Shown: positions 1 through 6,157, counted from the first letter of the stretch. The stretch is DNA of 9,085 bases from Bacteroidota bacterium (GCA_023391895.1 JAEWAC010000304.1:1-9085); one strand, 5' to 3'. A program made the numbers and translations. Notes: a model not told the origin generated them from the letters alone.

Positions 1-870
1 ATCCAGACGTACCCGGCCCCAGTCGGTAATGCTGGGATAGGCATTGGTACTAAAATCAATAGACCGCTTGGGACTCGAATAATAATACAGTTTATATTGT
101 ATGGAGAAAACTGCATCCGCATTGGTGGAATACGAACTGCTTTCGATAGACTCTTCATTGTTGATAGCAAAGCCGGCCGCTGCCAGTAGCCAGTTGTGGT
201 TATTACGTACGAGGTCTCTGCCTATAACGCTGCTAAATAAGAACCGGTTGGCCAACCCCAGTTCCGTGTTTTGCTGCAGCGCTACCCCGGCTCCTGCAAA
301 TAAATGATTATTGAAGTATTTAGAGGAGGCAAGATTAATGTCTTGCTCCCTAGAGCTTATGCCTGAGCTATCTTTTGATTCTTTTGTAATAAAGGAGTTG
401 GCTCTTAAGTACACTTCCAGCTTTGGTATTCGGTAGCCAAAAGTACCGTTGAAGTTTAACTGAACGATATCCGTTGATTTTGTATAGTTGAAACCAACAC
501 TAAAATCGCCATATAGTCTTTTCAAAAACTTATTCCTGATCGGTACCATATCTACAATATCATCAGGAATCAATTTATATTGGTCAAAGAACAAACTATC
601 TGGTTTGCTTACTATTACTTCTCCTGAACGCAGTACAATTTCAAAAACTTTATCCGATCGGATTGCTTTTACTTTTTCCCATTTGATATTGATAATACCC
701 GGGCCATCCAAATCAAATTTCAGCATGGCCAGTCGCATGTTTTTAATTTCGCCAGTCAGCACATCACCATTCATCAAAAGCACTTTATCGGTTTTTTGAC
801 CACTCACGGTATGGAATACCAACATCAGAATAGCCCAAAATATATTTTTTCCATTTTTCCACACAAACAT
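1..870 (-). CDS. DUF481-like outer-membrane beta-barrel protein, C-terminus off the window
   Basis: The minus-strand frame is open from an ATG at 870 to the left edge (290 codons, no stop), so the 3' end is missing. Residues 1-24 form a signal peptide: a Lys-containing start, the hydrophobic run IFWAILMLVFH, then a TVSG/Q cleavage site. Residues 28-100 resemble the small beta-rich N-terminal segment of DUF481-type proteins, including LLMNGDVLTGEIKNM, IKWEKVKAIRSDK and LRSGEVIVSKPD. From about residue 118 come alternating amphipathic strands (LYGDFSVGFNYTKS, VQLNFNGTFGYRIP, LEVYLRANSFI) typical of an outer-membrane barrel. An in-frame TGA lies 23 codons upstream and no other ATG falls between, which supports this start; there is no clear ribosome site. 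The gene follows another outer-membrane protein on the same strand after 279 bp. Family members are called salt-induced outer-membrane or YdiY-like proteins, but their function is not established. The family call is by pattern recognition. Confidence 0.8.
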   Translation of the reverse strand, partial: MFVWKNGKNIFWAILMLVFHTVSGQKTDKVLLMNGDVLTGEIKNMRLAMLKFDLDGPGIINIKWEKVKAIRSDKVFEIVLRSGEVIVSKPDSLFFDQYKLIPDDIVDMVPIRNKFLKRLYGDFSVGFNYTKSTDIVQLNFNGTFGYRIPKLEVYLRANSFITKESKDSSGISSREQDINLASSKYFNNHLFAGAGVALQQNTELGLANRFLFSSVIGRDLVRNNHNWLLAAAGFAINNEESIESSSYSTNADAVFSIQYKLYYYSSPKRSIDFSTNAYPSITDWGRVRLD

Positions 871-1031
871 TCTTGAAAACTTGAATGATACCTGACTGGT
901 TTTGGCGATAAAAGCGCTGCATAAAACCGAATGAGAAGGAAACTTTAGCTTTCAAACCAACTACCCATACAACTGCTATACAACTGTAACTCAACATGAA
1001 AACTCAAAACACATAAGTGAGAATATGGAAG

Positions 1032-1059
1032 CCTGAAGAAGACTTTAAAATTCTTCAGG
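1032..1059 (-). terminator. 9-bp hairpin downstream of the DUF3575-like gene
   Basis: CCTGAAGAA (1032-1040) and TTCTTCAGG (1051-1059) are perfect inverted repeats with a 10-nt AT-rich spacer. The hairpin lies about 90 bp past the stop of the minus-strand gene 1150-1917 and before the next minus-strand gene. The minus-strand sequence after the stem (CTTCCATATTCTC) is pyrimidine-rich but has no true T-run. It could be a weak terminator, a 3'-end stabilising or processing hairpin, or a protein-binding palindrome. Confidence 0.4.
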
Positions 1060-1149
1060 GCATGTAAAATCCTTTGATGGAATATACTATCAATCAATTC
1101 CAATTGGCTGTCAAACATTTTTAACATCCGTCAACTGCATGTATTCATA

Positions 1150-1917
1150 TCAAAAAAAGTAGCCTATATGGATCAAATAACGAAATCCAAAATTCCAGGT
1201 TTTTATGGTTCCTTCCGAATCAAAGTCTTCACTGGCCAGTATTCTATTTAACCCGGGAAATTTGTCAGTAATGAGATCCTTGATAGCTCCGCGTAATTGT
1301 TCTTTTTCAGCATCAGTTAGATCGCTCTGCACCTTAGCGTTGATATCATAAAAACCCAATCCCGGGCCTATCAAAACAAAATCAATGGCTATATGCTTTC
1401 CTAAAATAAATTGATAGCCCATCTCTCCGCCCATTGTGAAGATGTCCATTTTTAAAGTTGTATTGACTAATTTTCCCTGCGAGTTGGCATCATTATAATT
1501 CCACTGATTGTCTCTTTTAAACTGGCTATAGGAAAAATATGCACCAATAAATACGCCATGAGGTGCATTATATTTATTTTCCTTGCGTAAATAAAAGCGA
1601 TAGTCTGCATTTATTTTGAAACCGGTATTTTTGACATCATCATTGAATGTAAAAGAATCGGTTGTTACATCTCCCCGTTCGGCCTTGAGCAGTGCAGCAG
1701 AACCAACGTTAATAGAAAAGCTTTGATTAGGCGTCAGCACCCGCTCATATCCAAAAACAATATGTTTATCAATTCCAAAAAGGATCGCTCCTGACACATC
1801 ATAACGTATAATATTCTTATAAGGTTTGGTTGTATCCTGAATGGTTTGACTAAACAAACTGATAGTGGTCATAACTAGTGCAATGATAAAAAGTAGCTTT
1901 GTGCAGGTATTTTTCAT
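1150..1917 (-). CDS. DUF3575-like outer-membrane beta-barrel protein
   Basis: This 255-residue protein has a signal peptide at residues 1-23: Lys-2 and Lys-7, the hydrophobic stretch LLFIIALVMTTISLF, then S/Q as the cleavage point. The first mature strand, NIIRYDVSGAILFGIDKHIVFGYERVL (35-61), matches the start of DUF3575-type Bacteroidota outer-membrane proteins, in which a conserved 'FGYERV' strand follows a 'RYD..GA' strand. Further amphipathic strands follow (FSINVGSAALL, GFKINADYRFYLR, GVFIGAYFSYSQF, GGEMGYQFILGKHIAIDFVLIGPGLGFY). The protein ends in HIGYFF, an aromatic C-terminus as expected of a barrel recognised by the Bam machinery. A loop at about 195-235 is charged and helical (DLTDAEKEQLRGAIKDLITDKF). 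The start is the only ATG with a signal peptide behind it; the leader is AT-rich with no strong ribosome site. The specific role is unknown; it may share an envelope function with the DUF481-like gene downstream. Confidence 0.8.
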   Translation of the reverse strand: MKNTCTKLLFIIALVMTTISLFSQTIQDTTKPYKNIIRYDVSGAILFGIDKHIVFGYERVLTPNQSFSINVGSAALLKAERGDVTTDSFTFNDDVKNTGFKINADYRFYLRKENKYNAPHGVFIGAYFSYSQFKRDNQWNYNDANSQGKLVNTTLKMDIFTMGGEMGYQFILGKHIAIDFVLIGPGLGFYDINAKVQSDLTDAEKEQLRGAIKDLITDKFPGLNRILASEDFDSEGTIKTWNFGFRYLIHIGYFF

Positions 1918-2286
1918 AAAAATTCTTTTTAAAAACTGTTATGAACAATTTTATTTCATTACGCAGGATCGTCGGCCTGCAAAATGACATAATCTGAAAC
2001 AGGGATTGGATACTTTAATTTAGCTTGACCTTATAAAACAAAATGTCTTAAAAAAGCCATGGCTTTATTTGATTTTGTAAAGAGCAGGAATCTAAAGTGT
2101 TTTTATAAAGCTTATTCAGCCTTCAGCTCCTTCTGGTTGCAAGTTTTAATATTTTGCGAGCCTTTACAAATTAACGAGCTGCTGAATTGCCAAAATTTAT
2201 AATTTTTGGCAGTTTTTACTTTTTTGTTGTAACCCTTCCCTCCAAAATTTATCTCTACCTGTTTTAGTTGTTATGAATAGGGTAAG
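1918..2286. other. 369-bp gap between the AraC-type gene and the DUF3575-like gene
   Basis: No credible gene lies here. The gap holds the first copy of the 24-bp palindrome (2188-2211, listed separately) and a 14-bp perfect palindrome, AAAGCCATGGCTTT, at 2053-2066. Read on the minus strand, the latter is followed by a run to six T's (2055-2050), giving a short AAAGC-CATG-GCTTT hairpin plus U-tract that could weakly terminate the AraC-type transcript. A GCAGG/CCTGC inverted repeat lies near 1963-1980, close to the expected leader of the outer-membrane gene. No convincing TTTG/TAnnTTTG promoter was found. Confidence 0.5.
2188..2211. repeat. 24-bp palindrome, copy 1 (putative operator)
   Basis: The site is TGCCAAAA, then an 8-nt core containing TTATAA, then TTTTGGCA. 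Eleven of twelve symmetric base pairs are complementary. It matches copy 2 at 20/24 and copy 3 at 21/24 positions. It lies 75 bp beyond the stop of the AraC-type gene and 270 bp upstream of the DUF3575-like start. On the plus strand it is followed by a T-rich tract, so a terminator is an alternative, but the other two copies lack such a tract. Confidence 0.6.
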
Positions 2287-2733
2287 TCAATGCTCCCTTT
2301 GTTTTTTAAGCTGGCTTAGATAAGCATGCGGCGTTTGGTGGGTTACTTTTTTGAAAGCACTGATAAAGGTATTGCGGTTCCCAAAGCCACATGCTGCCGC
2401 CAAATGGTGCACTCTGGTCATGAAGGACTCGTTATTTTTAAGCTGTTCCAGGCAGTAAGCAATGCGATAGTTGTTGATCAGGTCGTTGTAACGCTGCTGC
2501 ATTATGGTGTTGACAAAGGCAGAAAGTTGATAGGCAGGAATTTCCAGGTCACGGGCCAGGTCTTCCAGTGTATAGTGTGGCTGCAAAAAAGGCTTGCGTT
2601 CCCCCATCAATTTGTGAATACGGCTCAGCAACTCATTTGTTTTTACTGCTGACAAGTTATCCGCTGAAGTCTCTTTGCCTTCTTCTTTCAAAAAGGAAAG
2701 CATCTTATTATATGGCAATCGGTCTTGCGCCAT
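2287..2733 (-). CDS. Short AraC-type DNA-binding protein (no sensor domain)
   Basis: This 148-residue protein consists almost wholly of an AraC/XylS-type double helix-turn-helix. The first HTH is at about 55-75 (TLEDLARDLEIPAYQLSAFVN), the linker helix carries LINNYRIAYCLEQL (84-97), and the second HTH is at about 106-130 (VHHLAAACGFGNRNTFISAFKKV), closing with the family's P-x-x-YL tail (TPHAYLSQL). In Bacteroidota this HTH type usually sits at the C-terminus of larger proteins with membrane or sensing domains. Here the only N-terminal extension is about 40 polar residues, so no effector-binding domain is visible. The start is supported by an in-frame TGA seven codons upstream and by GGAAG about 6 nt before the ATG. 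It is related to the protein at 5013-5438, sharing NRNTFISAFKK and RI-YC. Palindromes at 2188, 2854 and 3159 flank it and could be its targets, but this is inference. Confidence 0.88.
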   Translation of the reverse strand: MAQDRLPYNKMLSFLKEEGKETSADNLSAVKTNELLSRIHKLMGERKPFLQPHYTLEDLARDLEIPAYQLSAFVNTIMQQRYNDLINNYRIAYCLEQLKNNESFMTRVHHLAAACGFGNRNTFISAFKKVTHQTPHAYLSQLKKQREH

Positions 2734-2773
2734 GATTTTCTTCCAAAGTAATCAGTTCGGATATACGGGAAAG

Positions 2774-2804
2774 TCTGGTGCATTCAAAAGCCGGATGCGA
2801 ATAC
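2774..2804 (-). repeat. 31-bp imperfect repeat, copy a
   Basis: The plus-strand sequence starts TCTGGTGCA, followed by TTCAAAAG, CCGG and GAATAC. It matches the copy at 5880-5910 at 24 of 31 positions without gaps. It lies 40 bp upstream of the start of the AraC-type gene 2287-2733, the right place for an autoregulatory site. The differences show no three-base periodicity, so it reads as a conserved DNA site rather than a coding remnant. Confidence 0.45.
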
Positions 2805-2853
2805 CAATTTAAAGAATAGAACTGGCAACAGAAGTAAACCGCTTATTTGCATC

Positions 2854-2877
2854 TGCCAATATTTATAAATGTTAGCA
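2854..2877. repeat. 24-bp palindrome, copy 2 (putative operator)
   Basis: The site is TGCCAATA, core TTTATAAA, then TGTTAGCA; ten of twelve symmetric pairs are complementary and the central eight bases form a perfect palindrome. It matches copy 1 at 20/24 and copy 3 at 18/24. It lies 120 bp upstream of the AraC-type start at 2733, within its likely promoter region. Confidence 0.55.
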
Positions 2878-3158
2878 AATTTGAAAAGGCATGGATGAAT
2901 TTTTAAAGCTAAAAATCAGGGTTGTGCATGGTCAATTTGTTGCAATAGTTGATGTAGAAACAAGAATGTTGTAAAAGGATAAAGCCATATTTACCACATC
3001 GTAAACGGTTATGGAATTTGCACTATTCAGCTGCAATGACTCAAAAATCCAGAAGATTCAGAAAAGGTAAACGGGCCCAATGGCACATCGGGCGTATGCA
3101 TGTTGCCGGATACATCAAGCATCCATTCTGCTTCCAGCTTTTGACTGAGTGCAAAAGT

Positions 3159-3182
3159 TGCCAAAAGTTATAAGATTTGGCA
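3159..3182. repeat. 24-bp palindrome, copy 3, with trailing half-sites (putative operator)
   Basis: The site is TGCCAAAA, core GTTATAAG, then ATTTGGCA, with flanking T and A extending the outer symmetry by one pair; ten of twelve inner pairs are complementary. A further TGCCAAAA half-site starts 10 bases after its end (3192) and an AGCCAAA follows at 3211. It lies about 280 bp upstream of the pentapeptide-repeat gene and 425 bp upstream of the divergent AraC-type gene. Confidence 0.55.
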
Positions 3183-3362
3183 AAGCAGTCATGCCAAAAT
3201 TTTGAGAAATAGCCAAATGGATAAAACTTTCAATTGTGAAATGAGCAACTTCAGAAGAAGATCAGATGGAGTGAGTTAAAAATCCAAAGACTCATTTATT
3301 ACGTATGGCAGCAGTTCAGATAGCTAAAAAAATGAAGACTGCCGTTTACCTATAAAAATTGG

Positions 3363-3464
3363 ATGGAAAACCTCATTGAAATTAAAGACGGATTGTTTGC
3401 TGATGAGCATGACTTGCTGACTCTGAAAATTCATAATAATAAAATGATAAAAACAGGTATATGA
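3363..3464 (+). CDS. Possible 33-residue ORF overlapping the pentapeptide-repeat start
   Basis: ATG at 3363 opens a 33-codon frame (MENLIEIKDGLFADEHDLL, then a basic tail ending KMIKTGI). It stops at a TGA that overlaps the next start as ATGA (3461-3464). That arrangement is typical of translationally coupled genes, and it is the reason the ORF is listed. The frame is open nine further codons upstream to a TGA at 3333, without another ATG. The peptide is acidic then basic, with no signal or membrane segment. No family was recognised. It could be a real small protein coupled to its neighbour, the remnant of a longer gene, or chance. Confidence 0.25.
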   Translation: MENLIEIKDGLFADEHDLLTLKIHNNKMIKTGI

Positions 3465-4318
3465 TTATAAATTATTCCGGTAAAAATTTACAGGGCATTC
3501 ATTTTTCCGGACAAAACCTCCAGAACGCGGATTTTTCAGGTGCTGACTTAAGAGGCACTGACTTTTCCAACGCCAATTTAACTGGGGCGCATTTTTCAAA
3601 GTCTACACCCGGACTAAGAACTTCCTCCAAGATCATGCTTTTTATTTTTGCTTTGTTGGTTTCCTTATTGTCTGGATATATAGCCATGTTAGCCGGTAGT
3701 AGGGTTCAAGTATTGATTCAGTCAACAGACTGGCGTTTGCAAGTTGCTGGATATATTACCTTGCTGCTTTCTTTAATTTTTACTGCGGTGGCATTGTGGA
3801 AAGGGTTAGACAAGGCGATCAGTAAAGTTTTGGTAACTATTATTGCCTGTGTAGCTGTTTCGGGCCTGGTTATGTACAGTTCAGGCATAGGCACCGGCAT
3901 GGGTGCGGTATACGGTGCATTAGCATTGCTGCTGATGGCCCTGATGTTTGTTGTTGGCACAATTTCAAGGGCAACCATCGGCACCATGGGTTCCAACATT
4001 CTTTTTTTAATTGTGGCGGTCGGCGGCAGCGTATTTGGCAGATCAATCGGCGGTGGTTTAGGAACAATCATTATGGCAGTAGCGTGTGCCATAATCAGCA
4101 AACGTGCCTTAAAACATAAGAGCGATTCCCTCCTTTGTAAGATAGCGTTGACTATCAGTACACGCTTTGGTACCTCTTTTAAAAATGCCGATCTTACCAA
4201 TGCGGATTTTAGTGATACAGTAATACAGAATACTAATTTTTCCAATGCCAAACTCACAGGGGTTAAATGGAACAATTCTAAAAAACTATTTACCCTTGAG
4301 GCAAACAATGAACAATAA
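3461..4318 (+). CDS. Pentapeptide-repeat multipass membrane protein
   Basis: The 285 residues fall into three parts. Residues 8-45 are about seven pentapeptide repeats of the A(D/N)LXX type (SGQNL, QNADF, SGADL, RGTDF, SNANL, TGAHF), which fold as a right-handed quadrilateral helix. Residues about 57-215 hold roughly five or six hydrophobic segments (near 58-79, 95-113, 121-140, 146-166, 178-193, 199-213), several Gly-rich (GIGTGMGAVYGA, GRSIGGGLGTIIM). Residues 238-270 resume pentapeptide repeats (FKNADLTNADF, TNFSNAKLTGVKW). Both repeat blocks should therefore lie on the aqueous side, likely the cytoplasm. The layout resembles pentapeptide-repeat membrane proteins known mainly from cyanobacteria, which as I recall often carry a longer C-terminal repeat region; here the protein ends soon after LTGVKW. 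The function of such proteins is unknown. No signal peptide and only a weak AGG precede the ATG; the start overlaps the stop of a possible small ORF. Confidence 0.85.
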   Translation: MIINYSGKNLQGIHFSGQNLQNADFSGADLRGTDFSNANLTGAHFSKSTPGLRTSSKIMLFIFALLVSLLSGYIAMLAGSRVQVLIQSTDWRLQVAGYITLLLSLIFTAVALWKGLDKAISKVLVTIIACVAVSGLVMYSSGIGTGMGAVYGALALLLMALMFVVGTISRATIGTMGSNILFLIVAVGGSVFGRSIGGGLGTIIMAVACAIISKRALKHKSDSLLCKIALTISTRFGTSFKNADLTNADFSDTVIQNTNFSNAKLTGVKWNNSKKLFTLEANNEQ

Positions 4319-5012
4319 ACAGCCGCAATTTGTCATACGCTTGCCCAACCACCGACGCTACCTATAATACACGCTTTCATCAAGAAACATTTTTGGTATA
4401 AGGATATTACTAATTGAGTTTCATTTTATTACATTGTCATATTTGACTTTTTGATCCTGATCGCACCTGGACCGGTACCAGATATTTATTTAAGTAAACC
4501 TTACTGTAACATTACTTTGAACCTCATCCTTTTACAAAACCCGGTGCTTTTGCTTTGGAAGTATCAGTTTCATTTATTTTAATGATGACTGTCACCCAAT
4601 CTACTAATGATGGTTATAGAAAACCTTATAATTCCATTGTTACCTTAGAAAAACAAAAGATGATGTAAGACTAACTGATAAAAGATTTAAAAGGACTTGT
4701 ATACAAGAAGTTGATTGTCATACCTGATTGGATTTGCTTTCCCTTATTGATGTTTTTAACCAGATAACCGGGTGTAAAAGATAACCATTGCTTTTACAAC
4801 TATTACTGGGAGGAACAGAATTTAAAACCTTACATCGTTTAACAAGGCACTGACCTCACTCCTGTCCCTTGAGTACTTGTTTTGCCCTATAATACTACAA
4901 CCACTTTTACGACCAATTGCATCGGGCGCAGATCAATAAAAAGGCTGTAGACAAAAAGTTTCCATGGGAACATGGATCGGAAACAGATATTAATAACTAA
5001 CAAGCCACAGCG
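4319..5012. other. 694-bp gap with no convincing gene
   Basis: All frames are broken by frequent stops. Short open stretches exist but are not recognisable: a 19-codon ORF at 4308-4367 starts inside the end of the pentapeptide-repeat gene (MNNKQPQFVIRLPNHRRYL), and a 33-codon open stretch ends at about 5000, just upstream of the AraC-type start (NHFYDQLHRAQINKKAVDKK). These may be decayed coding sequence. An 8-bp inverted repeat TGTAAAAG/CTTTTACA with a 10-bp spacer (4773-4798) lies 215 bp upstream of the AraC-type start. No Bacteroidota-type promoter could be assigned. Confidence 0.4.
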
Positions 5013-5438
5013 ATGAAAGATTCGATTGTAATGACCAGGTGTATTTCTTTCACCTTATCTGAAAAACAGAAAACTGAAATTGAATTGCGGTTGAGGGAGA
5101 TTTTTGAGGTAAAAAAGTCATTTATTCAGCCACAATATTCATTAAGTGATCTCTCTAACGAAACTGGCTTTTCCAGAAACCTGCTGTCTGCTTTTTTTAA
5201 CCAGACCCTGGGTTTCCATTTCAATAACTATATCAATCTGCTGCGGATCACTTATTGCAAGCACCTGATTCTAAACGGTTATGCCAGCCAGTTTACCCTG
5301 GAGGGACTTTCGAAAAAGTGTGGTTTTTATAACCGCAATACCTTTATCTCTGCCTTTAAAAAGTTTACGGGTGTAAATCCGTCGTATTACTTAAAACAGC
5401 ATATACTCATCAATAAGCATATGCTTGTCAATAATTAA
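5013..5438 (+). CDS. Second short AraC-type DNA-binding protein
   Basis: This 141-residue protein is a nearly bare AraC/XylS-type double helix-turn-helix. HTH 1 is at about 43-63 (SLSDLSNETGFSRNLLSAFFN), the connecting helix is NYINLLRITYCKHLI (72-86), and HTH 2 is at about 95-118 (TLEGLSKKCGFYNRNTFISAFKKF), followed by the conserved G-V-N-P-x-x-YL ending. The tail ILINKHMLVNN is extra. There is no ligand-binding, receiver or membrane domain. An in-frame TAA five codons upstream fixes the ATG at 5013 as the furthest start; Met-7 is an alternative. It shares NRNTFISAFKK, SAF-N, the N--IN--RI-YC pattern and 'F(I/L)QP' with the protein at 2287-2733, so the two are paralogues, on opposite strands and separated by the pentapeptide-repeat gene. 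The target is unknown. It could act alone or need a partner supplying the sensing function. Confidence 0.87.
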   Translation: MKDSIVMTRCISFTLSEKQKTEIELRLREIFEVKKSFIQPQYSLSDLSNETGFSRNLLSAFFNQTLGFHFNNYINLLRITYCKHLILNGYASQFTLEGLSKKCGFYNRNTFISAFKKFTGVNPSYYLKQHILINKHMLVNN

Positions 5439-5464
5439 AAGCTTCCTTATTCAAAATACAATAT

Positions 5465-5525
5465 TTCACCTCTGCTTACAGAACAAACAAAATGCATCTG
5501 TAGCCCATCATCCTGAAAAGGTGAA
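5465..5525 (+). other. Two-stem inverted-repeat structure after the second AraC-type gene
   Basis: An outer stem TTCACCT (5465-5471) / AGGTGAA (5519-5525) encloses an inner stem GCTTACAGA (5474-5482) / TCTGTAGC (5497-5504) with a single bulged T. It starts 27 bp after the stop codon, and a T-rich stretch follows (ATTTTCTGTTGCTTTATTTTG). It may be a transcription terminator or 3'-UTR structure, but the asymmetric 14-nt gap on the right side makes this uncertain. Confidence 0.3.
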
Positions 5526-5879
5526 GGGATTTTCTGTTGCTTTATTTTGATAATTGACAGTTTGTATAGGACCTGTAGGCCCCCCCTTTATGCATGCTGC
5601 ATATAAAGTATAAAGTTGGTTCGTTTTCTTTTGATTAAAGCACAGTTAAAGTAGATTTTATGATTATCGGCTGGTTGAACGTTCCCAGCGACTGGTGGGC
5701 CTTGAGCAATGGTCGTCTGTTGCTGCTCTTCGGCTTTTTCTTGAACTTTTGAAAGAGAGGTAAAATACAGGCATTCAGCAGTTCTCATTGGATGTTACCA
5801 CTACCTCTTTCCTCATAAGCATTTTTATAGGGTGGCCGGGTTCAATAAAGGCAAGCGTAAAAATGCAGGCTTGTTTAAA

Positions 5880-5910
5880 TCTGGTGCACTCATAAACCGG
5901 TTCAGAATTC
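5880..5910 (-). repeat. 31-bp imperfect repeat, copy b
   Basis: It begins TCTGGTGCA, then CTCATAAA, CCGG and GAATTC, and matches copy a at 24/31 positions in the same orientation. A second CTGGTGCA follows at about 5914-5921, so the 8-bp word is directly repeated about 33 bp apart. It lies about 440 bp downstream of the second AraC-type gene, with no obvious minus-strand gene to serve. Confidence 0.4.
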
Positions 5911-6063
5911 TGGGCTGGTGCATAGCTGAGCAATTATTAAGCGTAAAACACAATTGCAAACTTATTTAATGCTATTATACAGGCTGAAGAAGTGATGCCA
6001 GGTTTATTTAAAATGTAAAATAATAAAGCAGGTAAGCAGGGATAAAAACAGGTAAAAAAAAAA

Positions 6064-6086
6064 GGGCCAGAATAGAAATTCAGCCC
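6064..6086 (+). promoter_or_regulatory. Structured leader hairpin, copy 1
   Basis: After a run of ten A's come GGGC (6064-6067), a CA internal loop, GAAT (6070-6073), the tetraloop AGAA, ATTC (6078-6081), a single A, and GCCC (6083-6086). CG and TTT follow, able to pair with the leading A's. Then come AAAATCC and a CCT directly before an ATG at 6107. The architecture is the same as copy 2 at 6276. It may be an RNA regulatory element, an attenuator or a terminator-like hairpin. Confidence 0.55.
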
Positions 6087-6106
6087 CGTTTAAAATCCAA
6101 TATCCT

Positions 6107-6157
6107 ATGAAAAACCGAGGTAAAATTAGGGCCGTAGTTTTAATTAAACAAGAGTAG
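6107..6157 (+). CDS. Possible 16-residue peptide behind hairpin copy 1
   Basis: ATGAAAAACC opens a 16-codon frame (MKNRGKIRAVVLIKQE). It is listed only because its position relative to the hairpin (20 nt from GCCC to the ATG) and its CCTATGAAAA start match those of the 75-residue gene behind hairpin copy 2. The peptide is basic, with no recognised family. It may instead be the truncated, decayed start of a longer gene: the following 110 bp to the next hairpin hold only scattered short open stretches, such as a 26-codon frame from an ATG at 6207. Confidence 0.25.
   Translation: MKNRGKIRAVVLIKQE

Larger units (their letters stand above)
2734..3460. other. 727-bp regulatory-looking gap upstream of the first AraC-type gene and the pentapeptide-repeat gene
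   Basis: This is the shared upstream region of two divergent genes. It contains a 31-bp repeat copy (2774), palindrome copies 2 and 3 (2854, 3159), and extra half-sites TGCCAAAA at 3192-3199 and AGCCAAA at 3211-3217. On the minus strand, 3030-3167 is open for 46 codons and reads protein-like (LSQKLEAEWMLDVSGNMH), with an ATG at 3122. No family was recognised and it overlaps palindrome copy 3, so it may be a gene remnant or chance. A small plus-strand ORF at 3363-3464 is listed separately. Confidence 0.5.
5439..6106. other. 668-bp gap with repeats and no recognised gene
   Basis: Beyond the inverted-repeat structure at 5465-5525, the 31-bp repeat copy at 5880 and the hairpin at 6064 (each listed), the gap contains a run of seven C's at 5580-5586, an imperfect inverted repeat CTTTATGCA/TGCATATAAAG at about 5586-5608, and a run of ten A's at 6054-6063. 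A minus-strand frame at 5588-5788 (66 codons) and another at 5775-5933 (52 codons, no ATG near its start) are open, but neither product resembles a known family. Decayed coding DNA is possible. Confidence 0.4.

Noticed and set aside
785..1127. Minus-strand frames at 785-997 and 945-1127
   Set aside because: The first overlaps the signal-peptide region of the DUF481-like gene in another frame; the second spans a hairpin and has no protein-like pattern. Neither resembles a family.
3718..4308. 196-codon minus-strand frame opposite the pentapeptide-repeat gene
   Set aside because: It is antisense to a clearly coding gene with membrane segments and repeats, and its product is low-complexity with no recognisable domain.
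4773..4798. 8-bp inverted repeat TGTAAAAG/CTTTTACA upstream of the second AraC-type gene
   Set aside because: A few such repeats are expected by chance in several kilobases of AT-rich DNA, and it is not repeated elsewhere in the window.
5580..5586. Run of seven C's as a possible phase-variable tract
   Set aside because: It does not lie in a credible coding frame or an identified promoter.
5588..5788. 66-codon minus-strand ORF
   Set aside because: It lacks family features, has an ambiguous composition and overlaps another open frame on the same strand; there is too little support to call it a gene.
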